From Arthrobacter globiformis (GTDB taxonomy: Bacteria > Actinomycetota > Actinomycetes > Actinomycetales > Micrococcaceae), in NCBI RefSeq assembly GCF_030818015.1, contig NZ_JAUSZX010000001.1, forward strand, positions 3,100,001-3,164,000: a stretch of 64,000 nt of DNA, read 5' to 3'. This document shows positions 52,535 through 60,895 of this stretch, piece by piece (positions within the stretch are counted from its first letter, which is position 1; each line of letters starts with the position of its first letter). The notes below the pieces were generated by a model. It saw only the letters and a program-made list of their open reading frames with translations, searched no databases and was not told where the DNA came from. Made by a program: the position numbers and the translations under genes.

Positions 52535-53452
52535 GTGGTCAACCCCGTGCATTTGAGGACGCTCCTTGAGGTGACGCGGCTGGGTTCCTTCGCGGCGGCG
52601 GCGACCCGGCTTGGCTACACCGCCTCGGCGGTGTCCCAGCAGATGTCCGCACTGGAGCGGGATACCGGCGTCCGCCTGTTCCAGCGCTCGGCCCGGAGCG
52701 TGGTTCCCACCGACGCGGCGATGGTGATGGCGCGCCACGCGGCTAAAGTCCTCACCGACATCGAGGCGCTGATGGCTGCCGCATCTAAGACGCAGGACAC
52801 CACCACCCAGGAGCTCCGGCTGGGTATCTTCCCGAGCCTCGCCACCTACGTTCTGCCGCGGATCCTGCGCAGTCCGGCATGGAAGGGCCTGGGTATCGAC
52901 CTGAAAGTTTCCGTGGCGGAACCGGCCCAGACCATCCAGGGGCTGCGCACCGGCGGCGACACCGATGTGGCGCTCGTGTATCAGGTGGGGCAGTCCGGGC
53001 TGGCCTGGCCGCACACCATCAACCGGCAGTGGATCGGCGACGACAACTTCCGCGTGGTTCTGCCCGCCGGGTGGGGATTCCGGACCGACGCCAAGGTGGC
53101 GGCGGACCATCTTTCGGACATGCCGTGGATCATGCACCATCCCGGCACGAGCGATGCCACCGTCATTGAGCGCCTGTTCGCCGGCTGCAACCTCCACCCC
53201 CGCGTGGTGGCCTACAGCGACGACTTTCATGCCAGCCTTGAAATGGCAGCCGCCGGGCTGGGGGCAGCCCTGGTGCCGGAGCTGGCGCTGCTCCACCGGC
53301 CGGCCGGCGTCGTGGTGCTGGACGTCCCGGAGATCCGGCTGGCCCGCAACGTCTTCGCGCTGCTCATCAATGACAAGAAGACGGCCCGGGTGCAGCTGTT
53401 CGTGGACCTCCTGGCGGAAACGATGGGCGCCCTGGGGCAGTCAGTTAAATGA
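52535..53452 (+). CDS. LysR family transcriptional regulator
   Basis: DNA-binding regulator with an N-terminal winged helix (HLRTLLEVTRLGSFAAAATR, LGYTASAVSQQMSALERD) and a C-terminal ligand-sensing domain (LRLGIFPSLATYVLPRIL, VALVYQVGQSGLAWPHT). It has the full LysR length of 305 residues. A GTG start is used. Target and ligand are unknown. It lies upstream of DUF2004 and metE-metF, but the metE-metF pair is on the other strand, so regulation of methionine genes is only a possibility. Confidence 0.9.
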   Translation: MVNPVHLRTLLEVTRLGSFAAAATRLGYTASAVSQQMSALERDTGVRLFQRSARSVVPTDAAMVMARHAAKVLTDIEALMAAASKTQDTTTQELRLGIFPSLATYVLPRILRSPAWKGLGIDLKVSVAEPAQTIQGLRTGGDTDVALVYQVGQSGLAWPHTINRQWIGDDNFRVVLPAGWGFRTDAKVAADHLSDMPWIMHHPGTSDATVIERLFAGCNLHPRVVAYSDDFHASLEMAAAGLGAALVPELALLHRPAGVVVLDVPEIRLARNVFALLINDKKTARVQLFVDLLAETMGALGQSVK

Positions 53453-53497
53453 TCCCCGATGCTGGAATGCTCCGCTTTTCGGGTCTATGTTGAAGAT

Positions 53498-54007
53498 ATG
53501 ACCACCAAGGTAGCGAGCCAGCACTTCGGAGTAATCGAGCTGAACCACGGCAGGGACCATAACGTTGCCGCGGAGCACGAGCTGGCCGGACAGCGCCTTG
53601 AGCTGGACCTGAACATCAATGCCCATGACCACTTCGACGAAGCGGCCATGCACAAGGTTGACTACCGCCTCCGGTACCTCCCCGAGCTCGTGGACGAGGT
53701 CAGGGAAATGATTGCCGAGGAGCTCGAGCAGGAGGGCACCAGCCCACAGGAATACCTCCGCTTCCACTGCAACGCCATCAAGGACGAGCACCTGCAGAAA
53801 ATCTTTGGCGTGAAGGACAAGAGCCAGCTCACCAATGCGGTGTTCCTCAAGGCCCTGAAACTCGGCCACGTGGGAATCTACCCTGGCCAGCCCGAGCGCT
53901 ACTTTGTTCTGGATTTCACCCTGGGCGAGCACTTCACGGACGAGGTCCTGGTGGCCTCCGCTGACGAGGACGGCGTCGTCGACGACGAGATCGTCTGGGA
54001 ATCCTGA
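53498..54007 (+). CDS. DUF2004 family protein
   Basis: 169-residue acidic protein that reads HFGVIELNHGRDHNVAAEHE, LDLNINAHDHFDEAAMHKV, LRFHCNAIKDEHLQKIFGV and GIYPGQPERYFVLDFTLGEH. This matches the DUF2004 pattern of a bacterial cytoplasmic protein of unknown function. I start at ATG 53498. It converges on metE; between them lie a 12-bp tandem repeat and a shared hairpin. Confidence 0.85.
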   Translation: MTTKVASQHFGVIELNHGRDHNVAAEHELAGQRLELDLNINAHDHFDEAAMHKVDYRLRYLPELVDEVREMIAEELEQEGTSPQEYLRFHCNAIKDEHLQKIFGVKDKSQLTNAVFLKALKLGHVGIYPGQPERYFVLDFTLGEHFTDEVLVASADEDGVVDDEIVWES

Positions 54008-54013
54008 AGACCG

Positions 54014-54037
54014 CTTAAAGAACGACTTAAAGAACGA
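54014..54037. repeat. two tandem copies of CTTAAAGAACGA
   Basis: The 12-base unit is repeated exactly at 54014 and 54026, right after the DUF2004 stop and directly before the terminator. Confidence 0.85.
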
Positions 54038-54038
54038 C

Positions 54039-54069
54039 GGCGCCCGTCACCTTTGCGGTGACGGGCGCC
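54039..54069. terminator. hairpin between convergent DUF2004 and metE
   Basis: 13-bp perfect stem GGCGCCCGTCACC with its complement around TTTGC. It lies between two converging stops and so can serve both. Confidence 0.8.
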
Positions 54070-54084
54070 CGTTCGTGGTGCTTT

Positions 54085-56430
54085 TTATGCCTTGGCGCCT
54101 TCGAGCAGGCTGGCGCGGACCGTCTTGGTGGCCGTGACCAGGTTGCGCAGGGACGCTTCGGTCTCGGCGTAGCCGCGGGTCTTCAGGCCACAGTCCGGGT
54201 TGACCCAGAGCTGGCGGGACGGAACGTGCTTCACGGCGGTGCTCAGCAGTTCGGTGACTTCCTGCTCGCCCGGGACGCGCGGCGAGTGGATGTCGTAAAC
54301 GCCGGGTCCCACGCCGCGGCCGAAGCCGTGGGACTCGAGGTCGTGGACAACCTCCATGCGGGAGCGGGCGGCTTCGATCGAGGTCACGTCGGCGTCCAGG
54401 CCGTCGATCGCGTCGATGATCACGCCGAACTCGGAGTAGCACAGGTGGGTGTGGATCTGCGTGGCGTCAGCTGCACCGGCGGTGGCCAGGCGGAAGGAGT
54501 TGACGGACCAGTCCAGGTAAGCGGGCTGGTCGGCCTTGCGCAGCGGGAGCAGTTCGCGCAAGGCAGGCTCGTCAACCTGGATGATCTTGATGCCGGCAGC
54601 TTCGAGGTCGGCGATCTCGTCGCGCAGCGCCAGGCCCACCTGGTTGGCGGTCTCACCCAGCGGCTGGTCGTCGCGGACGAAGGACCAGGCCAGGATGGTG
54701 ACCGGACCGGTCAGCATGCCCTTCATCGGCTTGCTGGTCAGCGACTGGGCGTACTTGGCCCATTCCACCGTGATGGGGGCGCTGCGGGTGACGTCGCCCC
54801 AGAGGATGGACGGACGGGTGCAGCGGGAGCCATAGGACTGGACCCAGCCGTGGACCGTGACGTCGAAGCCTTCCAGGTTCTCGGCGAAGTACTGGACCAT
54901 GTCGTTGCGCTCGGGCTCGCCGTGCACCAGGACGTCGTAGCCGAGCTCTTCCTGCAGCTCAACAACGCGCTTGATCTCGTCCTTCATGAGCTGCTCGTAC
55001 TGCTCGTTGGTGAGGTCGCCCTTGTTGTTGCGCGCGCGGGCCGAACGGATTTCCGAGGTCTGCGGGAAGGACCCGATGGTGGTGGTGGGCAGCGGCGGCA
55101 GGTGCAGTGCTGCTTCCTGGGCGGCTTCGCGGACCGAGTACTCGGAGCGGTTGAAGTCGGCCGGGGTCAGTGCCTCGGTGCGGGCCCGGACGTCGGCACG
55201 GCGGACACCCTCGGCTTCGGCGCGGGAGGCGATGACGCGGGTGGCCTCATCGATTGCCGGCTGAACTGCGGCCGCGTCGGTCAGCAGGCCAGCGAGGGTA
55301 ACAACCTCAACGGCCTTCTGGTCGGCGAAAGCCAGCCAGCTGCGCAGCTGCTCGGACAGCTGGACCTCTTCCTCGACGTCGTGCGGGACGTGCTGGGTGG
55401 AGGTGGAGGTGCTGATGGCCAGCTTGGCGACGCTCTTCTGCAGCTCGGCGATCTTGTTCGCCGAGGCCTGCAGGTCGTTGCGCCAGATGTTGTGGCCGTC
55501 CACGACGCCGGCCACAAGGGTCTTGGTGCCCAGCGCAGCCAGTGCTGCAGCGGAGGGAACCTCGCCCTTGAAGACGTCGATGTGCAGGGCGTCGATGCCG
55601 GTGGCAGCGAGGGTGCCGAGCTGGCCGTTCAGCCCGCCGTACGGCGTGGAGACGAACAGCTGCGGGCGGCTGGCTGCAGCTGAGAGCACCTCGTAGGAGC
55701 GGGCAACGGCTGCCTGGATCTCCTGTTCCGGGGTGTCCTGGTCCACCACCAGGGCCGGCTCGTCCAGCTGGACCCAGCTGGCGCCGGCAGCTGCCAGCTT
55801 TCCGAGCAGCGCGGTGTAGACCGGCAGGACATCCTCGAGGCGGGACAGCGCGCTGAAGCCGGCGGGGGCGTCGTCGGAAGCCTTGCTCAGGAGCAAGAAG
55901 GTGACCGGGCCGACGATGTACGGGCGGGTCTCCACGCCGTTGGCGAGGGCGTATTCAAATTCTTCAACGATGCGGTTGGACGTGAGCGCGAAGTTTGTCT
56001 CCGGGCCGATTTCCGGTACGAGGTAGTGGTAATTGGTGTCGAACCATTTGGTCATTTCCAGCGGCTGCTGTTCCTTGTTGCCGCGGGCCAGGGTGAAGTA
56101 GCCGTCGATGTCCAGCTGTCCCTCGGCGTTGAGGAGGTTGCCGAAGCGGCCCGGAACGGCGCCGACATGGGCGGCGGCGTCGAGCACCTGGTCGTAGAAG
56201 GAGAACGTGCCCGGAACCGCAGCGGCTTCGGTGAGGCCGAGGCCTTGCAGGCGCTTGGCGGTGCCCAGCTGGATTTCCTTGGCAGCGGCGTCGAGGGCGG
56301 CGGCGTCAATCTTGCCGGCCCAGTAGGCTTCCACGGCCTTCTTGAGTTCGCGGCGGCGGCCGATGCGGGGGTAGCCGAGGATGGACGCGGACGGGAAGGG
56401 CGTGCTCTGCACGGGAGTCTGTTCGGTCAT
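54085..56430 (-). CDS. metE: cobalamin-independent methionine synthase
   Basis: Zinc enzyme that transfers a methyl group from methyltetrahydrofolate-triglutamate to homocysteine. The 781-residue protein has ILGYPRIGRRRELKKAVEAY at the N-terminus. The C-terminal catalytic barrel has TTTIGSFPQTSEIRSARA, QVDEPALRELLPL, THLCYSEFG (His and Cys zinc ligands) and NPDCGLKTRGY (third Cys). Length is right for MetE. I start at ATG 56430, with AAGGAAA upstream. It follows metF by 55 bases in the same operon; this supplies both steps from methylene-THF to methionine. Confidence 0.97.
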   Translation of the reverse strand: MTEQTPVQSTPFPSASILGYPRIGRRRELKKAVEAYWAGKIDAAALDAAAKEIQLGTAKRLQGLGLTEAAAVPGTFSFYDQVLDAAAHVGAVPGRFGNLLNAEGQLDIDGYFTLARGNKEQQPLEMTKWFDTNYHYLVPEIGPETNFALTSNRIVEEFEYALANGVETRPYIVGPVTFLLLSKASDDAPAGFSALSRLEDVLPVYTALLGKLAAAGASWVQLDEPALVVDQDTPEQEIQAAVARSYEVLSAAASRPQLFVSTPYGGLNGQLGTLAATGIDALHIDVFKGEVPSAAALAALGTKTLVAGVVDGHNIWRNDLQASANKIAELQKSVAKLAISTSTSTQHVPHDVEEEVQLSEQLRSWLAFADQKAVEVVTLAGLLTDAAAVQPAIDEATRVIASRAEAEGVRRADVRARTEALTPADFNRSEYSVREAAQEAALHLPPLPTTTIGSFPQTSEIRSARARNNKGDLTNEQYEQLMKDEIKRVVELQEELGYDVLVHGEPERNDMVQYFAENLEGFDVTVHGWVQSYGSRCTRPSILWGDVTRSAPITVEWAKYAQSLTSKPMKGMLTGPVTILAWSFVRDDQPLGETANQVGLALRDEIADLEAAGIKIIQVDEPALRELLPLRKADQPAYLDWSVNSFRLATAGAADATQIHTHLCYSEFGVIIDAIDGLDADVTSIEAARSRMEVVHDLESHGFGRGVGPGVYDIHSPRVPGEQEVTELLSTAVKHVPSRQLWVNPDCGLKTRGYAETEASLRNLVTATKTVRASLLEGAKA

Positions 56431-56485
56431 GTGAATTTCCTTGAATCGTTGGGAAGAGCTTTGAATGTCTCGGGGAGGAGTGCTG

Positions 56486-57451
56486 TCAGCTGGCGAGCTG
56501 GCGTCGGGCGAGCGCATTCAGGCGGCTGGACGAGCGGGCCGGCCGGGCAAGCGACAGTTTGTCCAGCACCTCCAGCGCGCTCTGGTGTTCGTTGAACGTG
56601 TAAAGGTGGAGTCCGGGCGCTCCGGCGTCCAGGGCCGCGTTGGCCAGGTCCACCGTTGCGCTGACGCCGATATGAAGCCGTTCGGCGTCGGTATCCGCCG
56701 CCGCGAGCCGCTCGATGAGCTCCGGTGCGGGTTCGACGCCGGTCAGCTCGCCGAGGCGCTTGAGCCTTCGCAGGCTGGTGAGCGGCATGACGCCGGGGAT
56801 GATCGGGATGGTGACGCCGGCCCTGCGAGCCCTGGTGAGGAGGTCCGCATACTGGTCCGTGTGGAAGAACACCTGGGTGATCGCGAAGTCGGCACCTGAG
56901 CGCTGCTTGGCGAGCAGCACCTCGACGTCGTGGGCCTCGCTGGGCGATTCCGGATGCCGCGTCGGGTAGGCCGCCACGCCAACAGCAACCCTTCCGGCGC
57001 ACAGCAGGGCCGAGCGCCGCTGCTCCACCCGGCGGATGAGCTCAATGAGGTCCTGGGCGTAGCGCAGCGACCCGCTGACCGGTTCGCCGCTGTCCTTCGG
57101 CAGGTCGCCGCGGAGGGCAAGGATGCCGCGGACGCCCGCGTCGAGCAGTTCGCCGATGATTTCCGCGAGCTCCGTAGGCGTGTTGCCAACACACGTCAGG
57201 TGGGCAAGCGGGCGGAGGGTGGTCTCCAGCACCAGGCGGTTGATGAGTTCGACGGCGGTGTCCCGGTTGGAGCCGCTGGCACCGTATGTGACCGACACGT
57301 AGTCGGGATCGGTGGCTTCCAATTCCCGGATGGTGGTCCACAGGGTCCCGGCCGCAGCAGGCGAACGCGGCGGAAACAGTTCATAGGAGAGCGCCACCGG
57401 TGCGGTGTCGGAGAGATTTGGGTGTGTGTCTATAAGGCTTGGTGGTGACAT
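56486..57451 (-). CDS. metF: methylenetetrahydrofolate reductase
   Basis: FAD enzyme that reduces methylene-THF to methyl-THF for MetE. The 321-residue protein shows YELFPPRSPAAAGTLWTTIR, VSVTYGASGSNRDTAVELI, LAHLTCVGNTPTELAEI, ILALRGDLPKDS and DFAITQVFFHTDQYADLL, then GVMPLTSLRRLKRL. Catalytic Glu and Asp are in place. The ATG has AAGGAC upstream. It is preceded by a roughly 240-base leader with a structured element and a palindromic operator (separate entries). Confidence 0.95.
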   Translation of the reverse strand: MSPPSLIDTHPNLSDTAPVALSYELFPPRSPAAAGTLWTTIRELEATDPDYVSVTYGASGSNRDTAVELINRLVLETTLRPLAHLTCVGNTPTELAEIIGELLDAGVRGILALRGDLPKDSGEPVSGSLRYAQDLIELIRRVEQRRSALLCAGRVAVGVAAYPTRHPESPSEAHDVEVLLAKQRSGADFAITQVFFHTDQYADLLTRARRAGVTIPIIPGVMPLTSLRRLKRLGELTGVEPAPELIERLAAADTDAERLHIGVSATVDLANAALDAGAPGLHLYTFNEHQSALEVLDKLSLARPARSSSRLNALARRQLAS

Positions 57452-57606
57452 TTGCGTCCTTGGCTATGGGCCATTGAAGGCTGCGCTGCCGTGGCGGGAA
57501 GCCCTGCAGCATGCGGTCAATGAATTGAGTTTGGGGAACACGGGACGGACTTCGGCAGGGCGCAGCCGCGACTGTTACGCCTGTAAAGAAGTCCACCGTG
57601 AGCAAA

Positions 57607-57683
57607 TGTCAGGCCCACATGGGGGCACCCACACCCTCCTTGGCGGCCGGCAGGCGGCTCACCGCAGCGGAGGATCGCTGACA
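57607..57683 (-). promoter_or_regulatory. structured element in the metF leader
   Basis: In the metF (minus) sense, a 77-base segment is closed by TGTCAG pairing with CTGACA. Inside, CCTCC can pair with GGAGG, GCGG-tga-g-CCGC makes a short hairpin and GCCC can pair with GGGC. It sits in the untranslated leader about 155 bases before the metF start. It carries GCCGGC and GGGTGCCCC, which also occur in SAM-IV riboswitches, but I cannot align it to any known class. It may be a methionine-related riboswitch or a new element. Confidence 0.35.
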
Positions 57684-57684
57684 C

Positions 57685-57705
57685 GTTACCTTGGTAACTT
57701 GTATA
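57685..57705 (-). promoter_or_regulatory. palindromic operator and -10 element upstream of metF
   Basis: GTTACC-tt-GGTAAC (57685-57698) is a perfect 6+6 inverted repeat. On the minus strand TATACA (57700-57705) directly precedes it and resembles a -10 hexamer, so the palindrome would overlap the transcription start. A convincing -35 is not seen. A repressor site is inferred. Confidence 0.45.
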
Positions 57706-58131
57706 GAACTCTAGAAGCCGTCCGGGGACACCTTCAAGTTGACGCCGAATTAAGACGCTGCTTTACGCCCGGTTGGATGGCCCGTTCAGAATTATCTTCG
57801 CCAAATGCGACTTTGGGTTTCATTGGCCGCCGGGAGCCGGCACGCCGTAGCTCTTTTCAAACCGCAGAAATTAGTCCATTCTTTTGTCACGTCGTATCGG
57901 ATTCGGCAAGGTCTCAAGTTGAGGAGGCTGAATGCTCCTTTTGGTTCTTTCTCGGTGAATCGTCCCGAGAGAACATAATCCGCGCCCGTCGCTTGGCCTG
58001 CGTCGCACCGTACCGAGATTCGCCCGCTGGCAGGGCGCGGTTCGCCAGCGTTCTGCTGCGGCCGGGCACGGCACTGACGGCGCGGTGGAGTTGCTGGAAG
58101 CCAGAAATCCCCACGGCGAAAGGCCACCGAG

Positions 58132-59229
58132 ATGTTCCAGCTTCACAAACCTCCCCTTTCCAAATCACCGTCCGCCCCGGGCTCCGCCCTTGTGCTCCTC
58201 CTGGCACTGGCCACCGTAACGTCCTGCGCTCCGCAACAAAATACCGCTCCACAGGCGACCTCCGGTTCTGCCGCGCCGACAGCGACGTCGGCCGCGGCCT
58301 CCCCAACCGGATCTGCTCCAACCGGGTCTGCGGCTTCGGGATCCGCCACCCCGGGTTCAACCGGGACGGCAGGCGCCGACGAGCTCTGCGGTCCCGGCTC
58401 AGCAATCAACTTTGACATCTCCCAGTTCCAGTCATCCCCCAACGTGGACAACAAGTGGTTCCCGCTCAAGCCTGGCATGCAATACACCACCACGGGAGAC
58501 GTCAAGAGTGCCGAGGGAGACAAAAAGCGCACGGTGGTGCACACGGTGACGGGACTGACCAAGGTCATCGACGGCGTGAAGACCCAGGTCATGTGGGACC
58601 GGGACACCGCCGATGGTGAACTCGTGGAATCCGAACTGGCCTTCTTCGCCCAGACCAACAGCGGCACCGTCTGGCTCTTCGGTGAATACCCGGAGGAATA
58701 TGAAAACGGAAAGTTCACCGGCGCCCCCTCCACCTTCATCCATAGCCTGGACGAGGCGCAGGCCGGCATCGCAATGCAGGCAGATCCCCAGACCAACACG
58801 CCCAGTTATGTCCAGGCCCACGCGCCAAGCGTCGACTTCCTGGACTGCGGCCAGGTCTTCAAGCAGAACGACCATGTGTGCGTGGCCACGGGTTGCTATG
58901 ACGACGTGCTGGTAATTGACGAACGCAACCCGCTGGAGCCTGCGGTAGGCCACCAGCGGAAGTTCTACTCGGCCGGAACAGGCCTGGTGAAGGTGACCGC
59001 CGTGGGCGGCGCCGACCAGGAGACGCTGAACCTCGTCAAGATCGAACAGCTCACCGATGCCAAGCTGAAGGAGGTCAACCAGGAGGCCCTCAAGCTGGAC
59101 ACGCGTGCCTACCAGGTCAGCAAGAACGTCTATGCCAAGACGGACAAGGCTGAGGTTGCCACTGACAAGTCTGCACCTGCCAGCAGCCCGGCTACCGGCG
59201 ACAGCCCAACTGTTCAGCCCGGCTACTAG
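58132..59229 (+). CDS. lipoprotein of unknown function
   Basis: 365-residue exported lipoprotein. The signal peptide ends TVTSC (Cys32), followed by a Ser/Thr/Ala/Pro-rich linker to about residue 80 with GSAPTGSAASGSATPGS-type repeats. The globular domain reads WFPLKPGMQYTTTG, VVHTVTGLTKVIDGVKTQVM, WLFGEYPEEYENGKFTG, and CGQVFKQNDHVCVATGCYDD with possible disulfides. YSAGTGLVKVTAVGG and a Lys/Ala tail close it. I believe this is a conserved actinobacterial family but know no function. AAAGG precedes the ATG. A hairpin follows. Confidence 0.75.
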   Translation: MFQLHKPPLSKSPSAPGSALVLLLALATVTSCAPQQNTAPQATSGSAAPTATSAAASPTGSAPTGSAASGSATPGSTGTAGADELCGPGSAINFDISQFQSSPNVDNKWFPLKPGMQYTTTGDVKSAEGDKKRTVVHTVTGLTKVIDGVKTQVMWDRDTADGELVESELAFFAQTNSGTVWLFGEYPEEYENGKFTGAPSTFIHSLDEAQAGIAMQADPQTNTPSYVQAHAPSVDFLDCGQVFKQNDHVCVATGCYDDVLVIDERNPLEPAVGHQRKFYSAGTGLVKVTAVGGADQETLNLVKIEQLTDAKLKEVNQEALKLDTRAYQVSKNVYAKTDKAEVATDKSAPASSPATGDSPTVQPGY

Positions 59230-59256
59230 TCAGCACCAACGTCCAACAGCGGAATG

Positions 59257-59284
59257 GGTGCCCGGCGGGAGGTTGCCGGGCACC
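59257..59284 (+). terminator. hairpin after the lipoprotein gene
   Basis: 10-bp perfect stem GGTGCCCGGC with its complement around GGGAGGTT, followed by TCCCTTTG. It starts 28 bases past the stop. Confidence 0.75.
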
Positions 59285-59319
59285 TCCCTTTGACGCATGA
59301 ACAGGTCTATTCTGATGCC

Positions 59320-59517
59320 ATGATCCAGCTACCAGCCAGCTACGAGGAATATCTCGTTGGCAAGGACCCGAGCTTCGTTGACATGGTCCGTCCGGTCCTT
59401 CTCCAGTCGGCAGCGGACCAGCTGCATGGCGTCCGGGTGCTCTTTGTTCCCCGGGGACACCAGGCACACCTCGACGACACGATTCCCTACGGGACGATCG
59501 TCGAAGACATCGACTGA
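59320..59517 (+). CDS. small hypothetical protein
   Basis: 65-residue protein reading MIQLPASYEEYLVGKDPSFV, DMVRPVLLQSAADQLHGVRV and LFVPRGHQAHLDDTIPYGTI. It has no signal or membrane segment. I use ATG 59320 since the longer frame would cover the upstream terminator. Its stop lies 3 bases from that of the ROK gene, in convergent orientation. I do not recognise the family. Confidence 0.65.
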   Translation: MIQLPASYEEYLVGKDPSFVDMVRPVLLQSAADQLHGVRVLFVPRGHQAHLDDTIPYGTIVEDID

Positions 59518-59520
59518 AAC

Positions 59521-60789
59521 CTAGCCCTCGAGCAGCAGCCGCTGGGCCCGGGGCGCAAGGGTGTGCTCAAGGACCAGGCAGGCAGCACCCACCGCTCCCA
59601 CGTCCTCCCCCACGCCTGTGCCCACCACTTCGACGGCGTGGATGTTGCCGGTGGCGCTGCTTTGCTGGATCAAGCCGGGGATCTTCTCCAGGTAGCGTCC
59701 GGACAGCAGCGGCCAGAAGGGGCCGCCGAACACCACCCGGTCCACGTCCAGGGTGTTGGCCACAGCTGACGCAGCCCGGGCCACAAGTTCAGCTGATTTG
59801 TCGATGATGGCAGCCGCTTGGCTGTTGCCGTCGTCGGCGGCCGCGCAGAGCAAGGCGAACCGTTCCTGGACGGCAGAGCCGCTGGTGGCGGTGCCGGGCT
59901 CATCCAGGATGCCTGCCGCCTGGGCCTGCGCGACGAGGACCTGCGGAATGCAGGTGGACTTGACGCAGCCGCGCAGCCCGCAGTCACAGGGGGCTCCGTC
60001 CGGGTCAACGATGATGTGGCCGATCTCGCCAGCGTTTCCCGACGTGCCGCGGACAACCTCGTCATTGAGGACGATGCCGCAGCCGATGCCGGTGCCCATG
60101 TACATGAAAACAAAGCTGCCGGCGCCGCTTGCCCCGCCGGCCCAGGTTTCAGCGACCGCCGCGCTGGTGACGTCCTTGTCCATTAGCACGGACAGGCCCG
60201 TTGCCTCGGCCAGCGCGTCCCGGAGCGGCACACTGTCCCAGCCATCAAGGAGCGGCGGTTCCACCACTCTTCCGTTGTCATGGTCGATGGGGCCTGGCGC
60301 CGCGACGCCCAGTCCTGCGATCTTGGCGCGGTCCACGCCCGAGGCCTCGATCAGCTTGTCGATTTCGGCGGCGATGGCCGTAATGACTGCCTCAGGCCGG
60401 GAACTGTCCGGCGTTTTCACGCTCGAATGCTGGACCACTGCGCCCAACAAATCCAGGACGACGAACGTTGCCACCGCAGGGTCCAGGTGCACACCCACCG
60501 CGTACATGCCGGCAGGATTCAGGCGAAGGATGGTCCGTGGCTTGCCGGGCCCGCTGCCCTCTTTGCCTGCCTCAACGATGAGGTTCTGGTCCAGCAGGCG
60601 CCGGGAGATGTTCGAAATGGTTTGCGGGGACAGGCCTACGATTTGGGCCAGTTCCACGCGGCTGAGTCCTCCGGCGGCACGGCGGATGGCATCGAGAATG
60701 ACAGTCAGGTTGAAGTCGCCCATCCGGGGCAGGTTGGTTCCGCGCCGCGGCGAGGGCTGGCGGATCTCGGTCAAGGATTCCCCTATCAT
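59521..60789 (-). CDS. ROK family transcriptional repressor
   Basis: Sugar-responsive repressor of the NagC/XylR type. The 422-residue protein has an N-terminal winged helix (GLSRVELAQIVGLSPQTISN, LLDQNLIVEAG) and a ROK kinase-like domain: GVHLDPAVATFVVLDLLG, LGVAAPGPID, MYMGTGIGCGIVLND. It also has the zinc motif ending CDCGLRGCVKS with GEIGH before it. The upstream 106 bases contain GTACGTTACG but no clear sugar operon follows, so its target is unknown. Confidence 0.9.
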   Translation of the reverse strand: MIGESLTEIRQPSPRRGTNLPRMGDFNLTVILDAIRRAAGGLSRVELAQIVGLSPQTISNISRRLLDQNLIVEAGKEGSGPGKPRTILRLNPAGMYAVGVHLDPAVATFVVLDLLGAVVQHSSVKTPDSSRPEAVITAIAAEIDKLIEASGVDRAKIAGLGVAAPGPIDHDNGRVVEPPLLDGWDSVPLRDALAEATGLSVLMDKDVTSAAVAETWAGGASGAGSFVFMYMGTGIGCGIVLNDEVVRGTSGNAGEIGHIIVDPDGAPCDCGLRGCVKSTCIPQVLVAQAQAAGILDEPGTATSGSAVQERFALLCAAADDGNSQAAAIIDKSAELVARAASAVANTLDVDRVVFGGPFWPLLSGRYLEKIPGLIQQSSATGNIHAVEVVGTGVGEDVGAVGAACLVLEHTLAPRAQRLLLEG

Positions 60790-60895
60790 CTGCTGTTGGC
60801 CACTATCGATGTCTGAATCGTACGTTACGCCCCGGGCAACGGGTACGGCCCACGCGCCGGGCGGCGCGGGCTCATTCGACGATGGCCGGCGGGGC

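Larger units (their letters stand above)
57452..58131. other. 680-bp divergent region between metF and a lipoprotein gene
   Basis: Apart from the metF leader and operator, it holds no supported gene. A plus frame of 336 codons (57405-58415) is open through it but overlaps both flanking genes, has no ribosome site and reads as low-complexity Arg/Ser/Cys sequence. The part from 57720 to 58000 is AT-richer than its surroundings. Confidence 0.5.

Noticed and set aside
54058..55683. 541-codon plus-strand ORF
   Set aside because: Antisense of metE, whose zinc ligands and folate-binding motifs are intact.
57452..57720. Cobalamin riboswitch upstream of metF-metE
   Set aside because: I looked for the B12 box and for the G-C-rich core that precedes it; neither is present in the metF sense.
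57405..58415. 336-codon plus-strand ORF crossing the metF-lipoprotein spacer
   Set aside because: No ribosome site, overlaps both flanking genes, no domain-like sequence; judged an open but non-coding frame.
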